From Microdochium bolleyi (Eukaryota > Ascomycota > Sordariomycetes > Xylariales > Microdochiaceae): 64,000 bases of DNA. How positions within the stretch are numbered: position 1 is the stretch's first letter; every line of letters starts with the position of its first letter. Below, one piece after another: positions 12,788 through 22,978 of the stretch. The position numbers were made by a program, and so were the translations under genes. The stretch spans positions 1 to 64,000 of the forward strand of contig KQ964262.1 of the NCBI GenBank assembly GCA_001566295.1. The letters run 5' to 3'. The notes below the pieces were generated by a model, which saw nothing but the letters and a program-made list of their open reading frames with translations, did not search any database and had not been told where the DNA came from.

Positions 12788-15205
12788 ATGGCAATTGACC
12801 GCTACTTTCTGCCGCAGCCGAGGCTCGTAGAGCCGCCCTCGGACGACGACCACCCGGTCGTCTGCGATGAGCTGCAGGCACGCATCGAGCAGCGTGTCCG
12901 CAGCCATCACCGCCATGCAAGTCACCAAAGCATCCCAATCATCAGCCTCGACGATGACGACGATGAAGACGACCAAGACGACGACGACCATGGTGACAGC
13001 AGCCAGGCCAATCCCAGCACCCGGGCTCGGGACATCACCATCGATCTCACGGGGATTTCACCTCAGCATCACTACCGCCAAGACGAGGAGCGAGGCATAA
13101 CCTACCTCCAGCTCAGCAATATCCCATGCAGGCGCGAGCGTCGCGGTGATACGTGGATTCCAAAAATCACCATACATAATGGCGAGACCGTCTCGCCAGG
13201 CATCGTGGTGGAGCTCGACTACAAGGTCTCGTCCTTCAAAGTTGACCACCTACTTATACAGCACATCTTCCGCACCAGTGCGGGCTTGGTCATCGTGGCA
13301 GGTATTCCTCTTGGGCGGTCGCGCGTAATGAAGAGCTGGCTGCCACCCACGCCATACGAAGCATGCCTCATCTTCGAGGCTGATAACAATAACAGCGGCG
13401 GCCCAAGTATCGAGCAGCAGTCCCTCGTCGAGGTTGCGGCCGAACACGTCGTGTGCCGCCAGCGCGTCATCTTCACCAATGCAGAGCACTCCCAACACAG
13501 AAGTCATGCTGCCCAGACCAATACTCTACTCTGTCGTTGGACTTGTACCCTCAAGTTCGCTGATAGAGTGAAACGCGCTGCGGGTACGCCCCTCGAGACT
13601 GCATTGCAGCAAATTCATCAGACGCAAGCTACTCCAAATTTCGCAGTCTGCGAGACCCTGCGCCGCGATACCTGGCGTGGTGTACAGAGCGTACGGGGAG
13701 GAGATCACCAGCCTCCACAAACAAGAAATGGCGTCGAGATCGTCATGCTTGACGACGACGACGACAACGACGAACAGATCCACGCCACACAAGCCTCAAG
13801 TCACAATTGGATTCCAGCCCAGCCAGGCCAGCGTTACACTTTTAGGGACATGTTCTGCGGCGCTGGTGGCACTTCCTGTGGTGCACAGCAAGCTGGATTC
13901 CGGGTTCTGCTTGGCTGCGATGCAGACAACAGCGCCTGTACCACATATCGCCTTAACTACCCCGAAGCGAGGCTTATCCAGGGAAACGTCGCCGACGTAA
14001 TTACTTCGCCAGTCTCACGTCGCGTCGATGTTCTTCACTTGTCACCGCCCTGCCAGTTCTTTTCTCCGGCGCATACTAGAGAGGGGCAGAACGACGAGGC
14101 GAACACGGCCGCCCTTTTCGCGTGTAGCGACCTTGTTAACAAGATCCGTCCTCGAATCTTCACACTAGAACAAACATTCGGCATTACATTTGCTGACCAT
14201 GAGAGCTATATGAACAGCCTAGTTCGCGGCTTCACGATGTATGGTTACTCAGTTCGCTGGAGCGTGATCCAGCTGCTGACTTGGGGTACTTCAACGCAGC
14301 GGAAACGGCTCATTATTATCGGCTCGTGCCCTGGTGAGCCTCTGCCTACGTTTCCAGCTCCCACGCACGCCGAGAGACCCGCGCGAGGGCAGAAGCCGTA
14401 CATGACAGTATTTCAAGCCCTGAGCCGTGGAAGGCCGCTGCCTGGCGATATTCACCACCAGCCAGGACGTATGCGACGAGTCAATCGAGCATCCTGGAAT
14501 GCACACCAGTTCTTGCCGAGGACCATCACCACGAGTGGCGTTGATGCCAAGTTCTGCCATCCAAGTGGTACTCGTGGCTTCACGCCCCGTGAGATCGCGA
14601 ACCTGCAGGGATTCCCGCCGAGATACAAGTTCAGTCCAACACAGGTCCAGAAACAGGCTGGTAATGCGTTTCCGCCCCCTGCCGTCAAGACCTTGTATGA
14701 TCACCTCCGCAAGTGGCTCCTCAAGGTTGATCGGGTGCAGCAATCATTGCCAGCGTCAGCGCATTCAACAGCTGCGACCGCCATAAGCACCAGTAGCGAG
14801 CCGGGTTTCAGGCTCAGGACTCGCTCGTCAGCGAATACAGTCACGACACGCCGCCTCCCAACAATTTTGATTATTGACGAAGAAGATAGTGGCAATGAGG
14901 ACTTGATGGCTGGATGCAACAGCGGCAGCAACAGCAGTGGCGACGACGACGATGACGACATTGTCATGCTCGATAGCGAGCCCGTATTCACGCCAAGTGG
15001 ATCGAGAGAGAGCACCGCGACGCTACCGGAGTTTGACCTCGAGTCGGGTGGCGAAAGCGTGACACAGCACGGAGCTTATGAGCAGAACGTTACCGAGGGC
15101 GTTGTCGAGCTCGTGAAGGCAACCGAAAGCGACGAGGTTGTCGAGATTAGCAGTTGGCGCGTCGTTGGCCGACACGCGACACGCCTTTCGTGGAATCTAC
15201 ACTAA
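12788..15205 (+). CDS. rid: RID/Masc1-type DNA cytosine-5 methyltransferase
   Basis: Single-exon gene of 805 residues. The start is the first ATG of the frame (A at -3, G at +4). The catalytic domain is complete: motif I FCGAGGT around residues 356-362, motif IV SPPCQFF with catalytic Cys422, motif VI as EQT (461-463), motif VIII TQRKR, a target-recognition stretch, then RTITTSGVDAKF and motif X QAGNAFPPPA. EQT in place of the usual ENV is characteristic of the fungal Masc1/RID family. Neurospora RID is needed for repeat-induced point mutation and Ascobolus Masc1 for methylation induced premeiotically. Length is close to Neurospora RID (about 845). The N-terminal 340 residues may hold the BAH-like region known in relatives. 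Long Asp runs near residues 55-68, 322-327 and 718-724 accompany hydrophobic stretches resembling SUMO-interaction motifs. It converges on the P450 gene 314 bp away. Nuclear and presumably sexual-phase, by family knowledge. Confidence 0.93.
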   Translation: MAIDRYFLPQPRLVEPPSDDDHPVVCDELQARIEQRVRSHHRHASHQSIPIISLDDDDDEDDQDDDDHGDSSQANPSTRARDITIDLTGISPQHHYRQDEERGITYLQLSNIPCRRERRGDTWIPKITIHNGETVSPGIVVELDYKVSSFKVDHLLIQHIFRTSAGLVIVAGIPLGRSRVMKSWLPPTPYEACLIFEADNNNSGGPSIEQQSLVEVAAEHVVCRQRVIFTNAEHSQHRSHAAQTNTLLCRWTCTLKFADRVKRAAGTPLETALQQIHQTQATPNFAVCETLRRDTWRGVQSVRGGDHQPPQTRNGVEIVMLDDDDDNDEQIHATQASSHNWIPAQPGQRYTFRDMFCGAGGTSCGAQQAGFRVLLGCDADNSACTTYRLNYPEARLIQGNVADVITSPVSRRVDVLHLSPPCQFFSPAHTREGQNDEANTAALFACSDLVNKIRPRIFTLEQTFGITFADHESYMNSLVRGFTMYGYSVRWSVIQLLTWGTSTQRKRLIIIGSCPGEPLPTFPAPTHAERPARGQKPYMTVFQALSRGRPLPGDIHHQPGRMRRVNRASWNAHQFLPRTITTSGVDAKFCHPSGTRGFTPREIANLQGFPPRYKFSPTQVQKQAGNAFPPPAVKTLYDHLRKWLLKVDRVQQSLPASAHSTAATAISTSSEPGFRLRTRSSANTVTTRRLPTILIIDEEDSGNEDLMAGCNSGSNSSGDDDDDDIVMLDSEPVFTPSGSRESTATLPEFDLESGGESVTQHGAYEQNVTEGVVELVKATESDEVVEISSWRVVGRHATRLSWNLH

Positions 15206-15519
15206 GCGGGCAAGTCCTTGTCCGAGGGGAGCTAAGTTACCACCGCACTCCAAAGTCTCGACGTAGGCGTGGGAGGCAGTATTTGTTTGGATCATAGAGT
15301 AGTCTTGTATGTGTGCCGGTGAAGCAAGGAGATCTGGCAGTGGACATGCCACAACATTGGAAGAAAGGTCAAATGTCGCAAGTGTATGCCAGAAACGGCG
15401 ATTGTCGTACATAGAAGCACACGAAGTTCCGTCCCAACATACCGAGTGAGCAACATCGCAGAAGCAATTAAGAAACAGATAATCACAATAAAGAATGCAT
15501 ACATTCGTGTGTTGTTCCC
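15206..15519. other. Convergent intergenic space
   Basis: 314 bp between the stop codons of the methyltransferase and P450 genes, so it should carry both 3' UTRs. AATAAAG (plus strand, about 15488) is a poly(A)-signal-like word. No coding signal. Confidence 0.6.
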
Positions 15520-17298
15520 TCAGGTACACATCCTAGCCTGAGCCCACTTATCAAACCTCGAACCTGCCTGAGACTTCTCACAACCGGATAACTTGTGTGC
15601 ATCACCAGCCTCGAATGGGAACCTGTTCTCTAAGTCGCGGATGAGCTCGACACACCTGTCGCTCCGCGGGGTCCCGCGGCACTCAAACTTGGTCGGGTAT
15701 GCCAAGACACCAGCCTGTGGCTTGACGTGTTCCAGCGCCTGGACACCGACCTCGACTCCGTCCACATCGACAGCCCGGCTCAGATGGAGAACAGCCAGTG
15801 TCTGCGCTATATTCAAGGACAGGCTCGCCTCCCCAAAGAACCTACCTGGACAGAGCCGTAGCCCGAAACCAAAAACCTCGGTCCTGGGGTCGGCCTCGCA
15901 CCGCGGCTCTAAGAACCGGCTCGGGCCGAACGCCTCTGGATCCTTATACACCGCCGGGTCTCGCATGAACCAGTACACCGACGGCAACATTACCGCTCCC
16001 TTGGGGATATCATGTTTAGCGTACTCGAACGCTTCAGTCGCGGTGTGTGGGAATCCCAGCAGGGCGGCGGGCCACCACCGCAGTGTCTCTCTGACTACCG
16101 CGCAGACGTACGGCAATTGTTCCATATCCTCGAACGTCGGCAGCCGGTCCCGGCCGACGACCCGGTCAATCTCCTCCTGCGCCCGGCGCTGGACCTGGGG
16201 GAACCTGATCATAGCGAGCTTGAAAGCGCGCATGCTCATCGCCGTCGTGTCTGTCGCTGCGCCGAACAGGCCCGTCGCAGTCCACATGATGGCCTTCTCG
16301 TTCTCCAGGTTGAGTTGACCACCCCCGTCTCGGTTCTCGCTGCTGAGCTTCTCGACGAGCTTGGATACATAGCACGGCTCTTGCCCGTCGCCGCCGAGCA
16401 GCTGCTGCTCCTCCTGGCTGCGGGCAAAGCTGTACGGGACGTCCACGGAGGCATGCACGTTCCTGCGCCACTTGCGCGCGAGCGTCTTGAAGCCCGTGCC
16501 CGGCAAGCCCTCGGGCAGGTACCGCAGCATGGGGAGAAGGTCAACTGCCCAGGCCCCTGGGGCGGCAGCGCGGGAGAAGTCTGCGAGGGTCTGCTTCATT
16601 AGCGCGACGAGGGGGTCTGGTCTCTGCGGCTCGGTGGTGTAGCCGTATGTCACGCGCAGTATCATTGCCGCGGCCGTGCTGGAGAGAGCGCCGGAGGGTG
16701 GTCAGAACTTTCTCCTCCATTTCGTATGCGATACTCCGAAAGGACCTGGTCGACCATCATGAACTCACGTCTCGTAATGCTCATCCAACCGCTCAGGATC
16801 CCGCAGAATACGCACCAACTGCCTCGCAACCTCGGCCTCCTGGATCCCCCTGAATTGCGCGGCAGAGCTCTTGGTGCCGACCTCCTGGTGCAAGAGCCTC
16901 CGGTCCCTCTTGAACGTGGGGCTCGTGTAGCTCTGGCAGAGCGTGACCCGCCCGTACCCGCACAGCGTGTTGGCCATGACCATCTCGGGACGGCCCGCGG
17001 TGCGGCGGCCGTTCTTAGTGAGCAGGTCGTGGGCCATCTGCTTGTCGTGGATGAGGATGATGGTAGTGCCCAAGACCGTGACGGAGCTTATTGGCCCGTA
17101 GAGGTCCTTGTGGCGCAGCCACTCGAGGGAGCCGGAGGGCGGGAGGTCGCCGATGTTGCCGACGACGGGCCATGGTTTGAGTCCCGGGGGGAGCCTGGGC
17201 TGGGTTTGGAATATTGAAGGGTACAATCGGTATAGAGTGTACACGAGGATGGGGAGGATAAGGGAGTATAGCAACCACGTTTGGATTAAGCTGGCCAT
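15520..17298 (-). CDS. Cytochrome P450 monooxygenase, microsomal type
   Basis: Two exons, 17298-16769 and 16678-15520, joined across a 90-nt intron (donor GTGAGT, branch CTGAC, acceptor CCAG), give 562 residues. An N-terminal membrane anchor is followed by a proline-rich hinge (LPPGLKPWPVVGN). Signature elements in order are the I-helix GAATDTT (about 316-322), ExxR as ETLR (374-377), the PERF-like FGPSRF and the heme loop FGFGLRLCPG with axial Cys453. The layout and hinge resemble O-methylsterigmatocystin-oxidoreductase-like fungal P450s, but the substrate cannot be inferred. It acts at the endoplasmic reticulum with a P450 reductase. No backbone biosynthetic enzyme sits beside it, so membership in a secondary-metabolite cluster is not supported. 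The long plus-strand open frames over this gene are shadows of its codon bias. Confidence 0.93.
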
Positions 17299-17882
17299 GT
17301 CTGAATATCTATTGTCGTTTCTGTGCTGATCATATAGTATCTATGTTGGGGTTTGAAGGTAGAGACACAGAATGGCGAACGCACAGATGGCAATGGAACG
17401 TGAGACATTGACATAGTGACCAACTTTGAATCCATAAAGAGCGAACGGCACAACCTCGCGTGGAAACTACAATCATCCATGACAGTTCTTGCGTGTTATG
17501 CATGCAAGGGCAGGGGGCCATAATGTTTGCTGGCTGCAAGTGACAGCAAGAGTCGACATGTTTGTTTGCTTGCCCTGCCGCTTATCACGGCGCTTCGGCA
17601 GATTCGCGAGCGCGAGCTGCAGGCTTGGCGCAGGCGCATAGGCCGGAATGGGAAGGCACAGCAACCGTGAAACGAGTGTCGCATGGGTAATGGTGATCAC
17701 TCCGCGTGCAGACCGAAGATGGCCTGGGTGGTCAACTCACTGTGTGGCTGCCCGCTCGGCATGCGCTGGGAGCGCTTTGTCAGCCGTCGCCAGGTACCAC
17801 ACGCGACCGAGGCTGCGATTGCACAATCAAGACAACTGAAGACTATATTGACAGAAATGACAAGTTCTAAAGAATTGAATGC
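17299..17882. other. P450 promoter and 3' flank of the glucanase gene
   Basis: 584 bp with the P450 start on one side and the glucanase stop on the other, both genes on the minus strand. I see no coding signal, RNA gene or strong repeat. Confidence 0.5.
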
Positions 17883-18989
17883 TCAAAGCCACATCTGGGA
17901 GGCAACTGCCACGGCCAAAGCGAGCCATATGGACCCGCCTAGCATCTCCTGTTGGCTCCCGACGTTCTCGCCGCCACCACCAGTACCACCTCCACCGGTG
18001 GGGGTTGGCTCCGGTGGCGGCGTTGGCGGCGGCCTCCCCTGCTCACCGACGGGGAAGCCCTTCTGTGGTCCACCGAGAAACCTCGACCCCAGGTCCGTCA
18101 GGCCGCCGTTGTCGTCAAAGAAGGCGACGCCGACGCCCGTCCAGTTGTTTGCCTGCGCGGGACGGAACGTGCCGAACCAGGCGTACTTTGCGATCCAGGG
18201 CAGTCCGTCGAGGTAGGGCAGGGTCTGGCTCATCATGACGAGGTTGGCGTCCATGGGGGCGCCCGGGATGCCGAGCTCGCCGAGCCAGAAGGGCAGAGCG
18301 CTGCTGTTGCGGTCGCCGCCGGGGACGTAGCCAGCCTCGGTGTACCAGGCGCGGAGCTGGGCCAGCCAGCCTGCGAGGCCGTCGAAGCCACCGTACCAGT
18401 GCACGACGACAAAGTCGGTGGGGCAGCCCTTGTCCTTGTCGATCTTATAGCACTCGTCGTGGAAGGTCTTGAGCCAGTCGAAGCCGCGCTGGGAGCCGGT
18501 GACGGCGGGGTGGGAGATGAGGAAGCGCTTGCGCAGGGGTACGATGCGGGCAATGTAGGCCTCGGCAGCCTCGCGGGGGTTGAGGTTACTGCCGCCAGAA
18601 GCGGCAGGCTCGTCGGGCTCGTTAAAGGAGAAGAGGTGCTTGGAGGAGGCGTTCAGCCGGTCGAGATCGGCAATGTCGGAGTCGAGCTTGCCAGTGCCGT
18701 GGATGGTGGGCACGAACTCGACATTGTCTCGAAAACCCCAGGGGAAGATGTGGCTGGGAGGGCCGGGGCGGGGAGACCAGGTGTAGTACCAGCTGACGGG
18801 GGACTTTGCGGAAAGCAGGATGTCGTAGTCCTTTGCGGCGGTGTCGTTGTGGTACGAGATGCCGCGCTTGGAGGCGGCCGGCGATGGGTCTTGAGCCGCG
18901 GCGGGGTGGACGGCGAGCAGGCCGAGCAAGGACACTGCCACGGCGAGAGTGGCAGACAGCCCGGCCGGGGCGGGGAAAGGGTTGCGCAT
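17883..18989 (-). CDS. GPI-anchored GH128-type beta-1,3-glucanase (Asl1-like glycosyl hydrolase catalytic core)
   Basis: Single exon, 368 residues from the first ATG of the frame; the Cys-rich codons farther upstream have no ATG. A signal peptide (MRNPFP, then a hydrophobic run ending VHPAAAQ) leads into a Glyco_hydro_cc domain. The acid/base Glu is in FSFNEPDEP (Glu124) and the likely nucleophile in FWLGELGIPG (Glu238); aromatic stretches such as SWYYTWSP and VVHWYGG line the cleft in this family. After the domain comes a Pro/Thr/Gly-rich spacer and a hydrophobic C-terminal tail typical of GPI attachment. Relatives include fission yeast Asl1 and fungal and plant cell-wall glucan-binding enzymes. 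Inferred role: wall glucan remodelling at the outer plasma membrane or wall. The next gene on the same strand also encodes a secreted, probably GPI-anchored protein. Confidence 0.9.
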   Translation of the reverse strand: MRNPFPAPAGLSATLAVAVSLLGLLAVHPAAAQDPSPAASKRGISYHNDTAAKDYDILLSAKSPVSWYYTWSPRPGPPSHIFPWGFRDNVEFVPTIHGTGKLDSDIADLDRLNASSKHLFSFNEPDEPAASGGSNLNPREAAEAYIARIVPLRKRFLISHPAVTGSQRGFDWLKTFHDECYKIDKDKGCPTDFVVVHWYGGFDGLAGWLAQLRAWYTEAGYVPGGDRNSSALPFWLGELGIPGAPMDANLVMMSQTLPYLDGLPWIAKYAWFGTFRPAQANNWTGVGVAFFDDNGGLTDLGSRFLGGPQKGFPVGEQGRPPPTPPPEPTPTGGGGTGGGGENVGSQQEMLGGSIWLALAVAVASQMWL

Positions 18990-19458
18990 GGCGTGGATCA
19001 AGGCATCGAGGCTGCAGTTGGTGCAGTTGCAGATGCAGTTGCAGTGGGAGCAGAGAACACAAGACAAGGAAGATGCAAGGTGGAGGACGTGGACGTGGAC
19101 GCGGGCTTGGAAAGGCGATGGCGGAGAGATCAGATTGCCATCACTGGCGTTTCACCTTGGGCAGCTCTGTCCGACGCGGCAAGGCGCCGGCGGCAGGGGC
19201 CCGGTCTGGGCATGGCCCGTGGATGGCATTGGCTGGCCCGGATCGCGGCTCAGCTGTTAGCTCGGAGCGGTGCCTGCAATGCCCGGGGGGGAAACAGGAT
19301 TGCGGTCCTGCATTTGCTTGGACAATCACAGACCATGCAGCACTGCGGAGCCTCGGGCCCGTCCCCCGCGGACCAGACCCTCCGCCCTGTTTCCCCTGTG
19401 CGCGGCTCCACGGCCTCTGCCCGGGGCGGAACGGCGGGGCCGGCCATCGACGGTACGC
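18990..19458. other. Glucanase promoter region
   Basis: 469 bp upstream of the glucanase and downstream of the next minus-strand gene. It starts with a TTGCAG/TGCAGT-rich tract (about 19014-19046). The open plus-strand frame spanning the region is a shadow. No other feature seen. Confidence 0.5.
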
Positions 19459-20487
19459 TTAAGCTGCAATCCCCAAGCCCACCACAATGGCTACAACAGC
19501 AGCATGCCACCCCAGCCGCACCCCAGCCGCTGCTCGCCCGCTGCCGCCCGTCGGCAGACTCGCTCCAGCACGGGCCCGGTCCGCCTTGACGCATGCCCAC
19601 TGCACGTGCTCCTCTGGTAGGCGCCCCGGGCCATCCCTCCTGCCCCAGACTATCAGCACCGGCACCGTCTTCGCCCCGAGCACGTTGTACATGTCCGCCT
19701 TGTTCGGGAACCCCCAGAATAGCGTCGTCCCGCCGAGGAAGCTGCTGTTCATTGGTGCCGCTGGAGACCGGGGAGGACGGACAGAGGTCAGCTTGGGGTC
19801 GCTGCATGGCCAGAGGCTTAATGGAAACTTACTGCCGGCAATGGCGCGGTTGCTGTAGAGTGGCCCGCAGCTGGGGATGCTGCGCAACAGAGCTCGGCTC
19901 TCGACGACGTTGGGCTTCTCCATGACGGCTTTGCGGACACGCTCCATGCACGAATCGCTGATCATGCCGAGCGGGCACGACCCGTGCTCCACGTCGTTGC
20001 CGCTGGTCACGGTCGGCACCCGGTCCAGCATCCAGCTGATGATGGACACCTTCCAGGCGTTGCCTACCATGTCAGAATCGACTATCCAGGAGCCGTTGGA
20101 GTCGAAGAGCGCACCGGGCTCCCCAGGCGGAGGCGGGATCAGGCTCGTGGTAAGTATGGTCGTATTGTTTGCAAAGTCGTCCAGGTAGTCTGCCACTGTA
20201 GCGCTCGTGCTGTTCAGGGCCGACGCGGGCATGGTGCCATGCTGCGTCACATTGAGCTCAAGCGACCACGTCGCGGACCGGCTCCCGGGGAACGGCCCGC
20301 TCAGGTCGAAGCCAGGCAAAGTCACCCGGCCTGTCGCATCGTAGTCGGCATTGAAGGCCACGTCGACGATGCTGTCGTTCTTGGCGGAGAGTTGCGGCCA
20401 GGCCGCCACCGTTTTGGCGAGCTCGAGGGTGGTGGCCAAGAGCAGAACGCAGCCGCTGTGCTTCGCCATGCTGGTAGCTGCAAACAT
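19459..20487 (-). CDS. Secreted, probably GPI-anchored protein of unknown function
   Basis: Two exons, 20487-19833 and 19760-19459, give 318 residues. The 72-nt intron (donor GTAAGT, branch GCTGACC, acceptor TCCAG) is a multiple of three and has no stop, so the unspliced frame is also open. A second in-frame ATG at 20469 gives a neater signal peptide (MAKHSG then CVLLLATTLELA) and may be the real start. The mature part has many Asn-X-Ser/Thr glycosylation sites (such as LNVTQ, ANNTT and SNGSW), a few cysteines and a basic stretch before a hydrophobic tail (AAVVAIVVGLGIAA) that fits a GPI signal. I recognise no domain. It lies directly upstream of the GH128 gene on the same strand, so a cell-wall or surface role is inferred, not shown. 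Confidence 0.75.
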   Translation of the reverse strand: MFAATSMAKHSGCVLLLATTLELAKTVAAWPQLSAKNDSIVDVAFNADYDATGRVTLPGFDLSGPFPGSRSATWSLELNVTQHGTMPASALNSTSATVADYLDDFANNTTILTTSLIPPPPGEPGALFDSNGSWIVDSDMVGNAWKVSIISWMLDRVPTVTSGNDVEHGSCPLGMISDSCMERVRKAVMEKPNVVESRALLRSIPSCGPLYSNRAIAGSKFPLSLWPCSDPKLTSVRPPRSPAAPMNSSFLGGTTLFWGFPNKADMYNVLGAKTVPVLIVWGRRDGPGRLPEEHVQWACVKADRARAGASLPTGGSGRAAAGVRLGWHAAVVAIVVGLGIAA

Positions 20488-21775
20488 TGTCGAGGTGGCA
20501 TCCAAAATGTTTTGCAGTGTTGAGAAGGCCTGATGTGACTAGCTCAAATGAATAGCTGGATTTGTGGTCGAACCAAACCCAAACATCGTCGCTGTGGGAG
20601 TGAACAGGACTATCTGTGTTTAATACATGTTGGCTCGTTGATCTGCATTTCTGATCTTTCCGGTATGCCAAAACTGACCTCCATTCACGAGCTTCGGGTC
20701 CGGGTATGACGCACAATTTCGGGTGACGTGCAGTTCCTAGGTCTGCGTGATGTCTCGGATTGGGCTGTCGTGGGTGCCTCCTGACGTGCGTGACGTAGGA
20801 ACTCCCACGCCTCGTTATGATTGGGTGTGTCCAGCATTCTTCGCCGCACGAGACTAAATATAGATGCCTGGTACCACGACTCACTCCATTATGTGTGTCT
20901 TCCTGTATCCGAATGAGACCGAGCTACTCTGTGAGTTCTACTGTACTAGCCCTTAGAATTGCTCGATTCTGCGTCCACACCTGCCTAGTCGTCAGGGATT
21001 GTCCACAAGGCCCTCGCGCCTCCTGAGATGGCAGCGTTCATAAACTTATCCATATGTCCACTATTGAGGTTGGAGAAAAGCTAGCTATGATTTATGCATC
21101 AAAGTACATTACTGCTCAGGAGCCAGCTCACAGGTTGCTGTACATGTCCACAACGTGTGGTTCCCCAACTTTTACGTTGTGACATATACCAGCGTGTAAA
21201 GAGTTTGGCCCTCCCAAAACGACACCGAAGTTGTGTTGCAAGCGGAAATAGGCCTGGCCAGTACTAGATATTCAAACAGCACATGTTTCCGGGCGGATAC
21301 CTGCTGGGATTTTGTCTTGGTGTGGTCATTTCGAAAACGGTCCGTGATGCGCAATAGAGCGTGCTCTGCAAACCGCAGTGCGGATCCCTCCACAACTCAC
21401 TTATCATCGTGCCCCCAATATACGCTGTTTCCTCCACCACGCAACGATTCCCACTGTACTCAGTATGGGAGAATTATGAGATTCATGGAACATCGAGAAC
21501 CTCGACTTTCTCGACTTCCTCGATCTGACCTGATTTGGAATCCAAACTCGCATTGACACGGCGACCAAGTGAAGGCTCTCCCGCGACCCAATCTGCTTCA
21601 CGCACGAGAAAGACTCTGCGTTCCCCATCCACCGCAGTCGATGACAGCTTGACAGTCGGGGACTCTCGATCACCACCACCTCCCACGTTCCACGCCATGG
21701 TCTGGTTGTCATGCGGCAGATCCTGTGGTATTCTGTTGTCTTCATCGCCGGCTTTTCGTAATCGACATCAAATCA
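20488..21775. other. Intergenic, nothing recognised
   Basis: 1.3 kb between the promoter side of the secreted-protein gene and a weakly supported plus-strand gene. Slightly AT-richer than its surroundings. Open frames are short and unlike any protein I know; no RNA gene or repeat seen. Confidence 0.45.
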
Positions 21776-22550
21776 ATGTTCCATCGAGCAAGTATTCCAA
21801 CACTCCTGGACCACACGAAGTACCGCGGGATCCTTCCCCAACAAGCCAACCGCCATCTCCCCGTCACAAAAGACCAGATCAGGCTCACGAAGATGTCACC
21901 ATCACCGCCGTACACGCCGAGAACGCCACGGAAGCAGATATTCCTGCTAACACCGCCGAGCACGCCGATCAGACATCACTCCAGTAATTTACCATCCAAG
22001 CACAACCCTTCGATCTGTGTAGACAATGGCAGACCATCAAAATCACCGAAGCCCCCGGTATCACCGGAAAGCCCTTCCCGTGCTCCACGGAAACAGGTCA
22101 GTCCTGAATTTCGCTGTTTGGCCATGTCTAAAAAACAGTCGCGGTCAGGGAGCTATTCGACTGATCAAGAGCGTGCAGGTAAAGCCTAACACCAAGCCGA
22201 CCCATCCCTCTGTGCTGATCCCCAGCCGCGACATTCCTGCTCGGCCAAAACTGGGACTCGCATGCGGGCTGCCGCAGGTCAGAGACGAGCAGACGCAGAT
22301 CCCTCGCTCTGAGCTGTTTGCACGGATCCACGGGCAAGCAGGTGTCGACACAATCAGCAGCAGACGGCAGAAGACGGCGAGTCATCTGCGACGCCTGGCA
22401 CGGCGGCGGGCACAAAGGGCCAGGCAGGACCGCATGGAGCTTTTAAATCGTGCATGTCAGGACCTCCAGCTAGGTGTGCTGGGCTATGCATTCTTGGAGA
22501 TGGCTGGAGCGCCGTACCAGCTCCAGGCCGCGACCTTACACAAAGATTGA
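21776..22550 (+). CDS. Possible two-exon gene for a Ser/Pro-rich, basic protein of unknown function
   Basis: Two stretches have protein-like codon use: one up to about 22143, rich in Ser, Pro, Arg and Lys (TPRTPRKQ and APRKQVSPE look like a duplicated motif), and one from 22226 to the stop at 22550, with a basic helical segment (RRLARRRAQRARQDR) and a hydrophobic end. They lie in different frames. An intron 22144-22225 (donor GTCAGG, branch CTGAT or CTAAC, acceptor CCCCAG) joins them in frame and gives 230 residues from ATG 21776, or 191 from ATG 21893. The stronger-looking donor at 22179 (GTAAAG) would not keep the second frame. No domain recognised. It may be an unusual small gene or a decayed one; the model needs transcript support. 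Confidence 0.35.
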
Positions 22551-22978
22551 GAAGGTGTGGCTTTGCATGGATGGAGCTCGGGATTGGTGGACAACCTGTC
22601 CTGCACCTTACAGGCTACTATGATGGAGTGTAAAACTTAGTTGGACACGAGTGTTGAGCAGGAGCAGGAGCGTTTGTGGAAGGAAACCGATCATGGGTTG
22701 TTCTAGAATGCAATCGAGGGCCATCGTCACTGATCAGTCGCAATGCATGAAGACCAAGGTAGTTGTTCATGAGCGCCGAGCATAAGCGGGTGGCTGGCTG
22801 CCAACCCAAGGGCGCACGCACTAGCGGACAAGGTGGTTGAGGTCTGGCCGCCTGACTCACTCCGCGAACCTATATCTGTCCACCTCGCAACGCCAGAGTC
22901 TAATACAATATCCCTCAGAAACCGCTGGCACCCCAACTTTCTGCAACAGACTTCCTGACGTGATTAGAACCCGTAGTC
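22551..22978. other. MFS transporter promoter region
   Basis: 428 bp upstream of the transporter start. No coding signal or strong motif seen. Confidence 0.45.

Noticed and set aside
15593..16602. Long plus-strand frames over the P450 gene
   Set aside because: They are antisense shadows of a fully recognisable P450.
17952..19589. 545-codon open frame on the plus strand opposite the glucanase gene
   Set aside because: Its product has no motif and is a low-complexity mirror of GC-biased codons; the minus strand has a complete enzyme with signal peptide, catalytic Glu residues and GPI tail.
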